64,000 nucleotides of DNA from JAXJSP01 sp036310005 (GCA_036310005.1 JAXJSP010000052.1:1-64000), one strand, 5' to 3'; shown: positions 43,837-53,565, numbered from the stretch's first letter. Numbers and translations: made by a program. Notes: generated by a model not told the origin, from the letters alone.

Positions 43837-44464
43837 AATCGCTCCATTCAACTGCATCATATAAAACGGTAGCAGTTAATAAATCTTTTTCAAAATAAAA
43901 AGACAAAACATATTTATCTATTTCATAACTTATCATATAAACAGATTCAACAGGAGTTGCTTTATAAAAAGCAGGTTTAACAGCATTTGAAGAATTCGGA
44001 TCAAATACAGTTTTTTCTTCTTTTGGTTCTATTCCGACATCTTCTCTGACATCACTTGTATAAGTTAAGCCGACATGAAAATCATAAGCATCATTATAAT
44101 CTGCAATACAAGTAACACCCGACTCTTTATTTGATGTCTTATAATAATAACGCGCTTTACCTGTATCAATCATAGAAACTCCGTCTTTTTCTTTTGCGTT
44201 AAAATATCTGTCAATATCTTCAGATACATTGTCTTTTAAGTTTCCGTTTGAATCGCGATCATAATCATTGTAAATTGTATCAATAGCATCGCTAATTTTA
44301 TACTCTACGTTACCGATTTCACCTTTTTCCGCTAATTTTACGATTTCACTTTTTTGAGCAGAAACAGTTTGAGATGAAGTGTTGCTTTGCTCATTATCTT
44401 TACATGAAGCAAAAGAAAATACAAAAATTCCTACAATTAAAATTAAAGAAATAATTTTTTTCAT
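43826..44464 (-). CDS. Lipoprotein of unknown function
   Basis: A 212-residue protein with a lipoprotein signal (MKKIISLILIVGIFVFSFAS then Cys21). The mature part starts with a Ser/Gln linker, then a beta-rich domain with DTGKARYYYKTSNKESGVT and a closing LSFYFEKDLLTATVLYD. No known domain is recognised. It overlaps the AI-2E family permease gene and starts 10 bases after pncB, so it may act with the permease on the outer face. Confidence 0.8.
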   Translation of the reverse strand: MKKIISLILIVGIFVFSFASCKDNEQSNTSSQTVSAQKSEIVKLAEKGEIGNVEYKISDAIDTIYNDYDRDSNGNLKDNVSEDIDRYFNAKEKDGVSMIDTGKARYYYKTSNKESGVTCIADYNDAYDFHVGLTYTSDVREDVGIEPKEEKTVFDPNSSNAVKPAFYKATPVESVYMISYEIDKYVLSFYFEKDLLTATVLYDAVEWSDYEQ

Positions 44465-44474
44465 AACGCACCTC

Positions 44475-45914
44475 TTAATTATATTTTTCTAATAATTTTC
44501 TTTTTTCATCCCAAACAGACTGAGATAAATCAACATAATATTTATGCGGATTTTCAAATCGCTTAACTTCTTCCCACAACAATTCACATTGACTCTTGCA
44601 ATATTTTTTAATTTCCATAACAGAATATTTTGGATATACGCAAACTCCCTTATCAAAGACTTGCTTTAACATCGGTCTTGAAATAAAGTTGCAAATATTC
44701 TTTCTTTTCCAAGTGTGAACAGGATCAAAAATTTCATAATCTTTGTTATCGTCAATAATTTCATCAAATTTAGTGATAACATCACAAAGACATTTACCTG
44801 TCACTCTGTCAAAAAGTCTCCAGGACTGTTTTAAGCACGGTGTAGTAATCTTTGAAACATTTTCACTTAATTTAATTACAGGATACTCTTTATCATTTTC
44901 AAAAACAGAAGTCATTTTATAAACCCCTGTAAAAATCGGTGATGTCGCAGAAGTAATAAGTTTTTCTCCAACAACAAAGGAATCTACATTTGCGCCTTGA
45001 TTGAGCATATCCCTTATAACATATTCATCAAGAGAATTGGAGACAAATATTTTACAGTCGGGATATCCGGCATCATCAAGCATTTTGCGAGCTTTTCTTG
45101 TGTAATAAGTAATATCTCCGCTGTCTATCTTAATGCCTAAAGGACGCTCCCCTTTTGGTTTCAGTACTTCGTCAAATACCTTAATTGCATTGACAACGCC
45201 GCTTTTTAAAATATTATAAGTATCCACAAGCAATACAGATTTATCACCGTAAATTTCGCAATAACTCTTAAATGCATCATATTCACTTTCAAACATTTGT
45301 ACAAAACTATGATTCATAAGAGGCAGCGTCGGTATTGAGAATTCTTTACTTGCAAGTAAATTAGTAGTATATTCTACGCCGCCGATATAACTTGCTCTTG
45401 CTCCGTATAAAGCGCTGTCGTAACTGTGTGCTTTTCTTAAGCCTGACTCGACTACACATTTTCTGTGCGCTGCACGGCAAACTCTGTTGGCTTTGGTCGC
45501 AATTAATGTCTGGTGATTAATTGAAGAAAGCAATAAACTTTCAATTAATTGAGTTTGTATAGCAGGTCCCTTGACAACTAAAACGGGTTCTTCGGGAAAC
45601 ACAGGAGTACCTTCGGGTATTGACCAAACATCACACTGAAATTTAAAATCTTTTAAATATTCAATGAATTCATCGTTTAACTCATTAAGCGATGTTAAAA
45701 ACGAAATATCGCTTTCGTCAAAATGCAAGTTTTCAAGCAATTCAACAACCTGACTTAAACCAGCCAAAATTGCAAAACCGCCATTATCTGGTACACTTCT
45801 GAAGTATAAATCAAAAGAAGACTCGGTATTTTTAAATTTTTCAAGCAAACCGTTGGAGGTACATATATTATTAACTTCTATCAACAGTGATAAATTTTGT
45901 CTTGCAAATGACAT
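44475..45914 (-). CDS. pncB: Nicotinate phosphoribosyltransferase
   Basis: A 479-residue NAD salvage enzyme that converts nicotinate and PRPP to nicotinate mononucleotide. RKCVVESGLRKAHSYDSALY, GVEYTTNLLASKEFSIPTLP with MNHSFVQMFESEYDAF and GIKIDSGDITYYTRKARKML are the family's substrate and PRPP-binding regions. ATG at 45914 follows GAGG; a TTG five codons upstream overlaps that site. A promoter is at 45951-45979. It complements nadK and nnrD in NAD handling. Confidence 0.95.
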   Translation of the reverse strand: MSFARQNLSLLIEVNNICTSNGLLEKFKNTESSFDLYFRSVPDNGGFAILAGLSQVVELLENLHFDESDISFLTSLNELNDEFIEYLKDFKFQCDVWSIPEGTPVFPEEPVLVVKGPAIQTQLIESLLLSSINHQTLIATKANRVCRAAHRKCVVESGLRKAHSYDSALYGARASYIGGVEYTTNLLASKEFSIPTLPLMNHSFVQMFESEYDAFKSYCEIYGDKSVLLVDTYNILKSGVVNAIKVFDEVLKPKGERPLGIKIDSGDITYYTRKARKMLDDAGYPDCKIFVSNSLDEYVIRDMLNQGANVDSFVVGEKLITSATSPIFTGVYKMTSVFENDKEYPVIKLSENVSKITTPCLKQSWRLFDRVTGKCLCDVITKFDEIIDDNKDYEIFDPVHTWKRKNICNFISRPMLKQVFDKGVCVYPKYSVMEIKKYCKSQCELLWEEVKRFENPHKYYVDLSQSVWDEKRKLLEKYN

Positions 45915-45950
45915 AACAACATACCTCAATTCAAATTAATTACTTCTTTT

Positions 45951-45979
45951 ATTATAACAAACTTAATTTTGATAATCAA
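45951..45979 (-). promoter_or_regulatory. Sigma-A-type promoter of pncB
   Basis: Minus strand TTGATT (45979-45974), 17-base spacer, TATAAT (45956-45951). Confidence 0.75.
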
Positions 45980-45983
45980 TAAC

Positions 45984-46021
45984 AAATAAAAACTATACTA
46001 AAATTAGTATAGTTTTTATTT
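45984..46021 (-). terminator. Terminator of lon-engB
   Basis: An 18-bp stem (45984-46001 with 46004-46021) is centred on ACTATACTAA/TTAGTATAGT, with T-runs in both directions; it is placed five bases after the engB stop. Confidence 0.82.
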
Positions 46022-46025
46022 TAAA

Positions 46026-46601
46026 TTATATTTTTTGTTTAATACAATTTAACAATTCTTCCCTACCCGTTCCTTTTAACGAAGAAAATACGATTTTTTG
46101 TGCTTTGTAATCTTTAAGTTCCTGTTCGAGTTCCGACAGTCTTTTGTTTAACTCGTTAGTCTTTAGTTTGTCTGCTTTTGTAAGCACAATAACAAATTCA
46201 TATCCTGTCTGCTTTAAATAGTCAAGCATCGAATAATCATCATCAGAGGGTTTATGTCTGATATCAATTAATTGTACAATTAAAGACAAATTTCTGTTTG
46301 AATTAAAATATCCTTCCATTAGTTCAGACCATCGAATTTTTTCAGATTGACTCACCTTCGCATAGCCATAACCGGGTAAATCTACAAATCTGCAGTCGTC
46401 TAATTTGAAAAAATTAATAGTTGTAGTTTTTCCCGGTGAAGAACTGACTCTTGCTAATTGTTTTCTGTTTAAAAGTTTATTCAGCAAAGAAGATTTTCCT
46501 ACATTTGATTTACCGCTAAATGCAATCTCCGGCAAATCAGATATCGGCAGTTGGTTACTGTTACCGAACGAACTTTCAAATACAGCACTTTCTATTTTCA
46601 T
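46026..46601 (-). CDS. engB: Ribosome biogenesis GTPase EngB/YsxC
   Basis: A 191-residue essential GTPase for 50S assembly. G1 is SGKSNVGKSSLLNKLL, G2 lies in SSPGKTTTINFFK, G3 is DLPGYGYAKVS and G4 is VLTKADK. It overlaps lon by 4 bp, the same lon-ysxC order as in Bacillus. Confidence 0.97.
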   Translation of the reverse strand: MKIESAVFESSFGNSNQLPISDLPEIAFSGKSNVGKSSLLNKLLNRKQLARVSSSPGKTTTINFFKLDDCRFVDLPGYGYAKVSQSEKIRWSELMEGYFNSNRNLSLIVQLIDIRHKPSDDDYSMLDYLKQTGYEFVIVLTKADKLKTNELNKRLSELEQELKDYKAQKIVFSSLKGTGREELLNCIKQKI

Positions 46602-48994
46602 ATTCTCACCGTATGATTAGATTTTTTTACATTCTCTGCCTGAACAGAATAAAATTTATTACTATTTTCTGCATTATCAAAATTAATTACTAACGGAATT
46701 ATTTTTGTTATATCATCAACAAAAACAAATTTAACATTATCTTTTACAATTTGCTCTACTTCATCCAAATCAGGCTTATTATCCACAGGAACTAAAACAG
46801 TTTTGATTCCTGCATTATATGCTGCCATGGTTTTTTCTTTAAGACCGCCAATCGGCAACACTTTGCCTCTTAAAGTAATCTCGCCTGTCATCGCTACATT
46901 ACGCTTTACAGGTCGTTCTGTCAGAGCAGAGAGCAAACTTATTGCCATTGTAATACCCGCGCTCGGTCCGTCTTTAGGTACAGCAGTTTCAGTGGCGTTA
47001 ATATGTATATCTTTAGTTTTATAAAACTCTTTATCAATATTGTATTTATCCGCAACGCTTCTTACAAAACTAATTGCATTTTTGGCAGATTCCTGCATTA
47101 CATCGCCGAGAGAACCGGTAAGTTCGATTTTTCCCGTACCGTTTAAAACTGCAGTTTCAATCTCCATAATTTCTCCGCCAACGCTTGTCCACGCAAGTCC
47201 GTTTACAAGTCCGACTTCATCTTTTCTGTTGCATACATTATTAGATTTAAACTTTTTAGTTCCTAAATACTTATCGATATTTGTTTCGTTTACAACTACT
47301 TTTGCATCAGAATCTAAATATTCAACCGCCGCTTTTCTGCAAATAGCAGCAAGTTTTCTTTCTAAATTTCTTACACCGCCTTCGCGTGTGTAGTTTTCAA
47401 TAATGCTCTCAATTGCATTGTCGGTTACTTTTAAAATATTTGAGTCAACACCGTTTAATCTCATTTGTTTTTTTAGCAAATGTTTCTTTGCAATCATTAA
47501 TTTTTCCTGCGATGTATAACTTGTAATTTCAATTACTTCCATACGGTCATACAGCGGAGCCGGTATTGCAGACGCGTCATTTGCTGTTGTAATAAATAAA
47601 GCATTACTTAAATCAACAGGTAAATCTAAATAATGGTCTTTAAAGGATGAATTCTGTTCAGGGTCTAATGCTTCTAACAAAGCAGCAGAACAATCACCCT
47701 TAAAATCATTTCCGATTTTATCAATTTCATCCAATAAAACAACAGGATTAGAAGATTTACTGTCAATAAAAGCAGATACAATTCTACCGGGCATAGAACC
47801 AACATAAGTTCTTCTGTGTCCGCGAATTTCTGATTCATCTTTAATTCCGCCCAAAGAAATTCTGACAAAATTTCTGCCCATGCATTTTGCTACGGAAGAT
47901 GCAATACTTGTTTTACCCACACCGGGAGCACCTACTAAGCATAAAATACAACCGTTATTATCATTAGTAAGTTTTTTGACAGCAAGCATTTCAATAATTC
48001 TTTCCTTTACTTTTTGCAGTCCGAAATGCTCTTTATCTAAAATTGATCTTGCAGATTTAAGATTAATTTTATCTTTAGTAAATACTCCGAAAGGAAATTC
48101 AAGACAGCAATCAATATATGCTCTGATTACAGAACTTTCATGGGAACCGTAAGGCTGTTTTTCAAGTTTTTTAACTTCTTTTAACAACTTTTCTTTTACT
48201 TGCTCAGAGCATTTTAAATTGTTAATCTTTTCTTTATAATCATCTGCTTCTTTTTCTTCGTTATCGATTCCTAATTCGGAGTTGATTACTTTAAGTTGTT
48301 CTCTCAAAAAATATTCTCTTTGATTTTCTTCAACTGCATCCTGCACTTTAAAATGCAACTCATTATCAATTGCTAAAATTTCACACTCTCTTTTCAGGAC
48401 TCTAAGTAAAATTTCGCTTCTTTTAACTATATTCAGACAACTGAAGATTTCTTGTTTATCATCCCATTGTAAAGGCAAATTTGATGCAATATAATCAACT
48501 AAATGACCTAAATCGTCATCAGCAATTACATGGCTTATAATATCAGTTGACATCCTTTGTGCTATTTGAGCATAGTCATCAAACAAATCTTTGACTTTTC
48601 TTATAATGGCTTCTGTTTTTAATGCAGATATTTTCGGAACAACATCGTTACAAGTATCGATATCAACGCTAAAATAAGGTTCATCAAAAACAAAACTGTT
48701 AATTTTTGCTCTTGAAATACCTTCTACCAGGGCTTTAATTGTATTTTCACCAGGCACTTTTAAGACCTGTTTTATTACTGCAAGACATCCGTAATTTAAA
48801 AGACTTTTACTGTCGGGATCATCATCTGTAATATCTTTTTGTAACGCTAAAAATACTCGTCTGTCGCCTTCCATAGCCTTGTTCAGAGCCTTTATTGACT
48901 TTTCTCTGCCTACATCGAAATGTATAATCATTTCAGGAAAAACAACCATTCCTCTTAAAACGATTGTCGGTATATTAAAATAGTTTTCTATCAT
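46598..48994 (-). CDS. lon: ATP-dependent protease Lon
   Basis: A 798-residue cytoplasmic protease. Substrate-binding N-domain (about 8-200), coiled linker, AAA+ domain with Walker A LVGAPGVGKTS and Walker B NPVVLLDEIDKIG, and the C-terminal protease with the Ser-Lys dyad: Ser in KDGPSAGITMA and Lys in GLKEKTMAAYNAG. It is full length, with a Lys/Asn-rich tail. A promoter lies at 49022-49050; no CIRCE-type element is visible. Confidence 0.97.
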   Translation of the reverse strand: MIENYFNIPTIVLRGMVVFPEMIIHFDVGREKSIKALNKAMEGDRRVFLALQKDITDDDPDSKSLLNYGCLAVIKQVLKVPGENTIKALVEGISRAKINSFVFDEPYFSVDIDTCNDVVPKISALKTEAIIRKVKDLFDDYAQIAQRMSTDIISHVIADDDLGHLVDYIASNLPLQWDDKQEIFSCLNIVKRSEILLRVLKRECEILAIDNELHFKVQDAVEENQREYFLREQLKVINSELGIDNEEKEADDYKEKINNLKCSEQVKEKLLKEVKKLEKQPYGSHESSVIRAYIDCCLEFPFGVFTKDKINLKSARSILDKEHFGLQKVKERIIEMLAVKKLTNDNNGCILCLVGAPGVGKTSIASSVAKCMGRNFVRISLGGIKDESEIRGHRRTYVGSMPGRIVSAFIDSKSSNPVVLLDEIDKIGNDFKGDCSAALLEALDPEQNSSFKDHYLDLPVDLSNALFITTANDASAIPAPLYDRMEVIEITSYTSQEKLMIAKKHLLKKQMRLNGVDSNILKVTDNAIESIIENYTREGGVRNLERKLAAICRKAAVEYLDSDAKVVVNETNIDKYLGTKKFKSNNVCNRKDEVGLVNGLAWTSVGGEIMEIETAVLNGTGKIELTGSLGDVMQESAKNAISFVRSVADKYNIDKEFYKTKDIHINATETAVPKDGPSAGITMAISLLSALTERPVKRNVAMTGEITLRGKVLPIGGLKEKTMAAYNAGIKTVLVPVDNKPDLDEVEQIVKDNVKFVFVDDITKIIPLVINFDNAENSNKFYSVQAENVKKSNHTVRI

Positions 48995-49021
48995 TTTATA
49001 ACTCCTTAACTTTTGAATGAT

Positions 49022-49050
49022 ATTATATATTAATTTATTAACATTTTCAA
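49022..49050 (-). promoter_or_regulatory. Sigma-A-type promoter of lon
   Basis: Minus strand TTGAAA (49050-49045), 17-base spacer, TATAAT (49027-49022). Confidence 0.75.
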
Positions 49051-49060
49051 TAATAAAATA

Positions 49061-49088
49061 TAAAAGCCTTCAAAAAAGAAGGCTTTTA
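49061..49088 (-). terminator. Terminator of the Cys-rich protein gene
   Basis: An 11-bp stem TAAAAGCCTTC (49061-49071 with 49078-49088) has a 6-base loop; TATTTTATTATTG follows on the minus strand. Confidence 0.82.
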
Positions 49089-49091
49089 TTA

Positions 49092-49910
49092 TTATTTTGA
49101 ATAATTACAAAATCTTCCTTCATTCGGCATTTGTGATGGGAAGAAGTCTTCGGTCGGGAAATTTAACCTAGAAAATACATCACATGGGTTATCGGTGCAA
49201 TTATCACATTCTTTTTCAGGAATGCAATAATCATATACAGGAATAAGCATCTGCACATTTCTTATAAGTTCAACTATTGTGAACAAACCTATTGTAACAA
49301 GTACTGCTTTGTCTCCGTCAACCACTTCAGTATACAATTCGCCGCCTATACTTGCAAGCACTGTCGGCGGGAATAAACAAATATCATTACAACAGCCGGC
49401 ATCACAAATTCTTGCATCTAAAGTTAACGGGTCAACACACTGAACAACACATTTGGGTAAATCGTTGCAAGGTTCAGATACAGCGGAATTAGCAGCATTA
49501 AAATCACAAATATTTACTTCGTTTGTAAATACTTTTACTTTTCCTTCAGAACCGTAAAGAATTACTTTTTTAGAAAATTTACTTAAACCTTGAACAGTTG
49601 TAGGTTGTGTGCACAATGCAGGAAATACATCAAATGTTGTTAAAAAATAGAATGTAATATCACTGCAATAAAATCCTCTGTTTAAGTGTACAGGCTCAAC
49701 ATCAATAAAGACATTGATGACTTCTGTACCCTTACACCTCAGATTAACAGCCCTATTGATTAACTGTTGACCTTTCGGCGAAAAATATACTTTTAAGTCT
49801 TCCAAACAATCTCTGTCACAACACGAATCAAATACTCGGCTTCCGTCTATGCAAACTGCTTCTTTAAAGTCGCCGTTTGCAGAAAAAGAACTACTTCTTG
49901 AATCAGCCAT
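49092..49910 (-). CDS. Cys-rich conserved Clostridia protein, possibly spore-coat associated
   Basis: A 272-residue soluble protein with about 22 cysteines. The N-terminal block EAVCIDGSRVFDSCCDRDCL resembles a conserved but uncharacterised Clostridia family. Two beta-rich stretches follow (about 40-125), then Cys-rich segments ICDAGCCNDICLFPP and CIPEKECDNCTDNPCD. There is no signal peptide or membrane segment. The ATG has an excellent GGAGGGG site. Upstream is a CATACTATG element compatible with a mother-cell sigma factor. Cysteine richness, absence of export signals and that element suggest a coat or crust role; this is inference. Confidence 0.75.
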   Translation of the reverse strand: MADSRSSSFSANGDFKEAVCIDGSRVFDSCCDRDCLEDLKVYFSPKGQQLINRAVNLRCKGTEVINVFIDVEPVHLNRGFYCSDITFYFLTTFDVFPALCTQPTTVQGLSKFSKKVILYGSEGKVKVFTNEVNICDFNAANSAVSEPCNDLPKCVVQCVDPLTLDARICDAGCCNDICLFPPTVLASIGGELYTEVVDGDKAVLVTIGLFTIVELIRNVQMLIPVYDYCIPEKECDNCTDNPCDVFSRLNFPTEDFFPSQMPNEGRFCNYSK

Positions 49911-49955
49911 AAATACCCCTCCTATGCAATATAACCGCTATTTCGGTTTCATTTA

Positions 49956-49983
49956 CATAGTATGAGCATTACTTGTCTATTGT
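49956..49983 (-). promoter_or_regulatory. Possible sigma-E/sigma-K promoter of the Cys-rich gene
   Basis: Minus strand AC (49983-49982), 17 bases, CATACTATG (49964-49956). The -10 resembles both the sigma-E and sigma-K consensus; the -35 is weak. Confidence 0.35.
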
Positions 49984-52317
49984 TTAAAGAATTTCAAGTT
50001 TTGCAAAATTATTCATTATTTTTTTAGTACCGACAGTATCGAAAGCAATTTCAAGCAAAACATCATTTCCCATCGGTAAAGCACTGATTACCAAGCCTTT
50101 GCCGAAAACTTTATGCATTACAGTATTTCCGACTTTTACGTTGCAAGTATTCTGTTTTTGAGCATTACCCGAATAATTAACTGTTTTAATTTCCGGCGTG
50201 AAGTCGTCAAATTTAACCTTATTTGTCCTGTTAATAAAACCGTAATTGTTTGCCTGTTCTTTTTTAATTAATGTATTAGGTATTTCGTTAATAAAGCGCG
50301 AAGGCATAGTCTTCTCGGTCTTACCAAACAGCGTTCTTTGAGTAGCATTAGTTATGTATAGTTTGTCTTTTGCTCTTGTTACTGCAACATAAGCAAGACG
50401 CCTTTCTTCTTCGAGTTCTTCTTGTCCTATATACACACTTTTGTTTGACGGAAACAGTCCTTCTTCGCAACCGACAATAAAAACAACAGGAAACTCAAGT
50501 CCTTTTGCAGAGTGTATAGTCATTAAAAAAACTCTGTCAGAATCGCTGTTATCTTTATCCATATCGGTAAGCAAGGAAGTCTGTTCAATAAATTCATTCA
50601 AGCTTGGATTTTCTGATTCGCTTTCATATTGAACTATTGAAGATAAAAGTTCTTTTACATTTCCTAATCTGTCCGCGCCTTTATCATCTTGAGATAATAA
50701 ATAGTTTTCATAATCTAATGCCGAAAGCAGTTTTTCAAACAACTGACTCGGCAAAAGTTCAGCAGAACTTTCAATTAAATCATTAATTAATTCATAAAAG
50801 GACTTTAATTTATTACACGCTTTTGACAACAAAGCAAACTCGTCTGCACTTTTAATAATCTCAAGAAAAGATAAATTTGTCTGGTCAGCAATCTCGCTGA
50901 TTTTTTCAACAGTCGCAGCACCGATACCTCTTTTAGGCTCGTTAATTATTCGGGTAAAGGCAATTTTATTTTTAGGATTATTTATAAAGACGAGATATGA
51001 AAGGATATCTTTAACTTCTTTTCTGTCAAAGAATTTAAGTCCTCCATATACACTATAATTAATACCTGCTCTTGTCAAAGCACTTTCAATTGTATTTGAC
51101 TGTGCGTTAGTTCTGTAAAGTATTGCATGCTGACTTGCCGGTATTCCGTTTTTAATATCATCAAGAATAGTATCACAAACGAATTTTGCTTCATCTCTCT
51201 CATCGATACATACGCGGTGAAAAATCTTTTCTCCGCCTTTTTTAGATGTCCATAAGTTCTTGCCTTTACGCTTAATATTATTGTTTATAATATTATTTGC
51301 GGCATCTAAAATAATCTGAGTAGAGCGATAATTTTGCTCAAGCCTGATTACTTTTGCATCTTTATACTGCTTTTCAAAATCTAATATATTTTCAACTGTT
51401 GCACCCCTGAACTTATATATAGACTGGTCATCATCACCGACGACACAAATATTTCTGCTTTTTTGTGCTAACATATCTGCAAATACAAACTGCGCATAGT
51501 TTGCATCTTGATATTCATCTATCATAATATATTTGAATCTGTTCTGATAATATTCTAAGACTTCGGGGCATGACTTAAATAATTTTACAGTATTGAATAT
51601 TAAATCATCAAAGTCCATACAGTTATATTCTTTTAGCCTGTTAGAATAATCTGTGTAAATTTTAGAAATCATTTTCAGTCTTACGTCGTACTGAGATTCT
51701 TTTGCAAATTCTTCGCAGTCGATTAATGAATCTTTTGCTCTGCTGATTTCATTAGCAATTGTTTTCCAGTTTAAAATCTTTTCATCAATATCAAAAGATT
51801 TCATTATTTCTTTGATTAGTTTTTTCTGATCATCAGTATCGTAAATTGAAAAATCAGAAGAATAACCAATTTTATCTGCGTGTATTCTTAAAATTTTAGC
51901 ACAAGTAGAATGAAATGTTGATGCCCAAACATCACTCTCAGAATCTTTTACAGCATTATCAATTCTTTCTTTTAACTCACCTGCTGCTTTATTAGTAAAA
52001 GTGATTGCTAAAATTTGCCAGGGCTTAATTTTATTACTTAATAAAAACTCAGGAAAATCGCCATTATCATTCAAATAGTTTTGAATTACAGTAATTTCTT
52101 CTTGAGTAAAATCATCATTAACATAAGTGTTATATGAATCTGCAAACTTTATCATATTAACTATTCTGTTTATAATAACAGTAGTTTTACCGCTTCCTGC
52201 ACCAGCTAATATTAAAGTAGGACCGTTGACATTTACAACAGCCTCAAATTGCATTTTATTCAAGTGTGAAAAATACTTTTCTATACACTTTTTCCTTAAA
52301 TTTACAGTATCCGACAT
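49984..52317 (-). CDS. pcrA: ATP-dependent DNA helicase PcrA/UvrD-type
   Basis: A 777-residue superfamily 1A helicase. Motif I is LILAGAGSGKTTVI, Ia ILAITFTNKAA, II YIMIDEYQDANY, III VVGDDDQSIYKFRGA, IV RLEQNYRS, V FLMTIHSAKGLEFPVVF and VI RLAYVAVTRAKDKLYI. A C-terminal Tudor-like domain (about 725-777, VGNTVMHKVFGKGLVISAL) contacts RNA polymerase in PcrA. It has an unusual insertion around residues 40-75 compared with Bacillus PcrA. A terminator-like hairpin lies in its leader. Confidence 0.94.
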   Translation of the reverse strand: MSDTVNLRKKCIEKYFSHLNKMQFEAVVNVNGPTLILAGAGSGKTTVIINRIVNMIKFADSYNTYVNDDFTQEEITVIQNYLNDNGDFPEFLLSNKIKPWQILAITFTNKAAGELKERIDNAVKDSESDVWASTFHSTCAKILRIHADKIGYSSDFSIYDTDDQKKLIKEIMKSFDIDEKILNWKTIANEISRAKDSLIDCEEFAKESQYDVRLKMISKIYTDYSNRLKEYNCMDFDDLIFNTVKLFKSCPEVLEYYQNRFKYIMIDEYQDANYAQFVFADMLAQKSRNICVVGDDDQSIYKFRGATVENILDFEKQYKDAKVIRLEQNYRSTQIILDAANNIINNNIKRKGKNLWTSKKGGEKIFHRVCIDERDEAKFVCDTILDDIKNGIPASQHAILYRTNAQSNTIESALTRAGINYSVYGGLKFFDRKEVKDILSYLVFINNPKNKIAFTRIINEPKRGIGAATVEKISEIADQTNLSFLEIIKSADEFALLSKACNKLKSFYELINDLIESSAELLPSQLFEKLLSALDYENYLLSQDDKGADRLGNVKELLSSIVQYESESENPSLNEFIEQTSLLTDMDKDNSDSDRVFLMTIHSAKGLEFPVVFIVGCEEGLFPSNKSVYIGQEELEEERRLAYVAVTRAKDKLYITNATQRTLFGKTEKTMPSRFINEIPNTLIKKEQANNYGFINRTNKVKFDDFTPEIKTVNYSGNAQKQNTCNVKVGNTVMHKVFGKGLVISALPMGNDVLLEIAFDTVGTKKIMNNFAKLEIL

Positions 52318-52329
52318 TTGTTTCTCCTA

Positions 52330-52358
52330 AAAAATAAGGCGGGTGACTTCCCCGCCTT
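52330..52358 (-). terminator. Terminator-like hairpin in the pcrA leader (nagA terminator or attenuator)
   Basis: A GC-rich 8-bp stem AAGGCGGG (52336-52343 with 52351-52358) has a 7-base loop and, on the minus strand, ATTTTTT right before the pcrA Shine-Dalgarno. It lies downstream of both the nagA stop and the pcrA promoter (52384-52412), so pcrA mRNA must read through it. Confidence 0.75.
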
Positions 52359-52383
52359 GTATTTATAATTTAGCGTTATAAGT

Positions 52384-52412
52384 ATTATATTAAAAAACAA
52401 AATGTTTTTCAA
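52384..52412 (-). promoter_or_regulatory. Sigma-A-type promoter of pcrA
   Basis: Minus strand TTGAAA (52412-52407), 17-base spacer, TATAAT (52389-52384), located between nagA and the hairpin at 52336-52358. Confidence 0.7.
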
Positions 52413-52426
52413 CAACTAATAATTAA

Positions 52427-53500
52427 TTAACTCTTATAAACTTTCTTAATATTAAAATCATCATCACAAATCAAAATATCTGCATCGCATCCAACTTTCA
52501 ATCTGCCCTTGTTATAGGCACCGATAGAATCGGCAGGTATTTTTGTTGCGCTTAGGATGACTTTTTCTTTTTCGATTCCGAATGAAATCAATCTTCTAAC
52601 CATTTCACCGACAAAAGTTGTTGAGCCGGCCAAAGTTCCGTCTTGTAAAGTTGCTACTGCATTTTTAACAGTAACATCGAGACTTCCGAGTTTATAATTA
52701 CCGTCTTTCATGCCGCATGCAGCCATAGAATCAGATATTATTGCAATTCTGTCCGCAGCTAAATTAAACATCATTCTAAGTACCGATTCATTAACATGCA
52801 CACCGTCACAAATCAGTTCAGCAACTGCATTACTGTCACAAAAAGCACCGACTACACCGGGATTTCTGTGATTTAAGCCATTCATAGCGTTAAATAAATG
52901 TGTAATATGATTAGCGCCTTTATTAAAAGCATTCAAAGCAGTATCATAATCACACTGTGTATGTGCTACCGAGCATAAACCGTCAAAAGACTGAATAAAT
53001 TCATCCGCACCTTCTAATTCAGGTGCTAAACAAACTTCTGTTATATTTTTTAAATCTTTAACAAAATCTATGTTTGGATTACAAACTGTATTAATATCGT
53101 GCGAGCCTAATTTATTTTTAGAAAGAAAAGGACCTTCTAAATTAATTCCAAGAATTTGAGCGCCGCTTTTGTTTTGAACAGAATTTATATTGTCAACAGC
53201 AGAATCTAAATCTTCTTTATACATACTGACAGTTGTTGCAAGCAAAGAAGTAGTACCGTTTTCTAAGTAACAATTTAGCGCAGAAATGATTTCAGTTGAA
53301 GAGGCTGTCGAAAAATCAATTCCGTTACAACCGTGAGTATGTATATCAACATATCCAGGGATAACCACACTATTTGTACAGTCTACTGTTTCATCATCGG
53401 TTAAACCATCCGAAATTTCAATTATTTTTCCGTTTTCGACTTTAATATCTGTTTTTATAAACTGACCATTTACAAAACATTTTCCGTTTTTTAAAATCAT
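52427..53500 (-). CDS. nagA: N-acetylglucosamine-6-phosphate deacetylase
   Basis: A 357-residue amidohydrolase that removes acetate from GlcNAc-6-P during amino-sugar recycling. VDIHTHGCNGIDF holds the first metal ligands, EGPFLSKNKLGSHD the Glu ligand, HLFNAMNGLNHRNPGVVGAF the substrate loop and AIISDSMAACGM the catalytic Asp. nagB is not adjacent. The divergent neighbour is a PocR/AraC regulator which could control it. AAGGAGAAA precedes the ATG. Confidence 0.95.
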   Translation of the reverse strand: MILKNGKCFVNGQFIKTDIKVENGKIIEISDGLTDDETVDCTNSVVIPGYVDIHTHGCNGIDFSTASSTEIISALNCYLENGTTSLLATTVSMYKEDLDSAVDNINSVQNKSGAQILGINLEGPFLSKNKLGSHDINTVCNPNIDFVKDLKNITEVCLAPELEGADEFIQSFDGLCSVAHTQCDYDTALNAFNKGANHITHLFNAMNGLNHRNPGVVGAFCDSNAVAELICDGVHVNESVLRMMFNLAADRIAIISDSMAACGMKDGNYKLGSLDVTVKNAVATLQDGTLAGSTTFVGEMVRRLISFGIEKEKVILSATKIPADSIGAYNKGRLKVGCDADILICDDDFNIKKVYKS

Positions 53501-53536
53501 ATAAGTTTCTCCTTAATTAGTTTTATAATAATACTA

Positions 53537-53565
53537 TTGATTTTTAATTAATACTGATATATAAT
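53537..53565 (+). promoter_or_regulatory. Sigma-A-type promoter of the PocR/AraC-LUD pair
   Basis: TTGATT (53537-53542), 17-base spacer, TATAAT (53560-53565). Confidence 0.7.
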
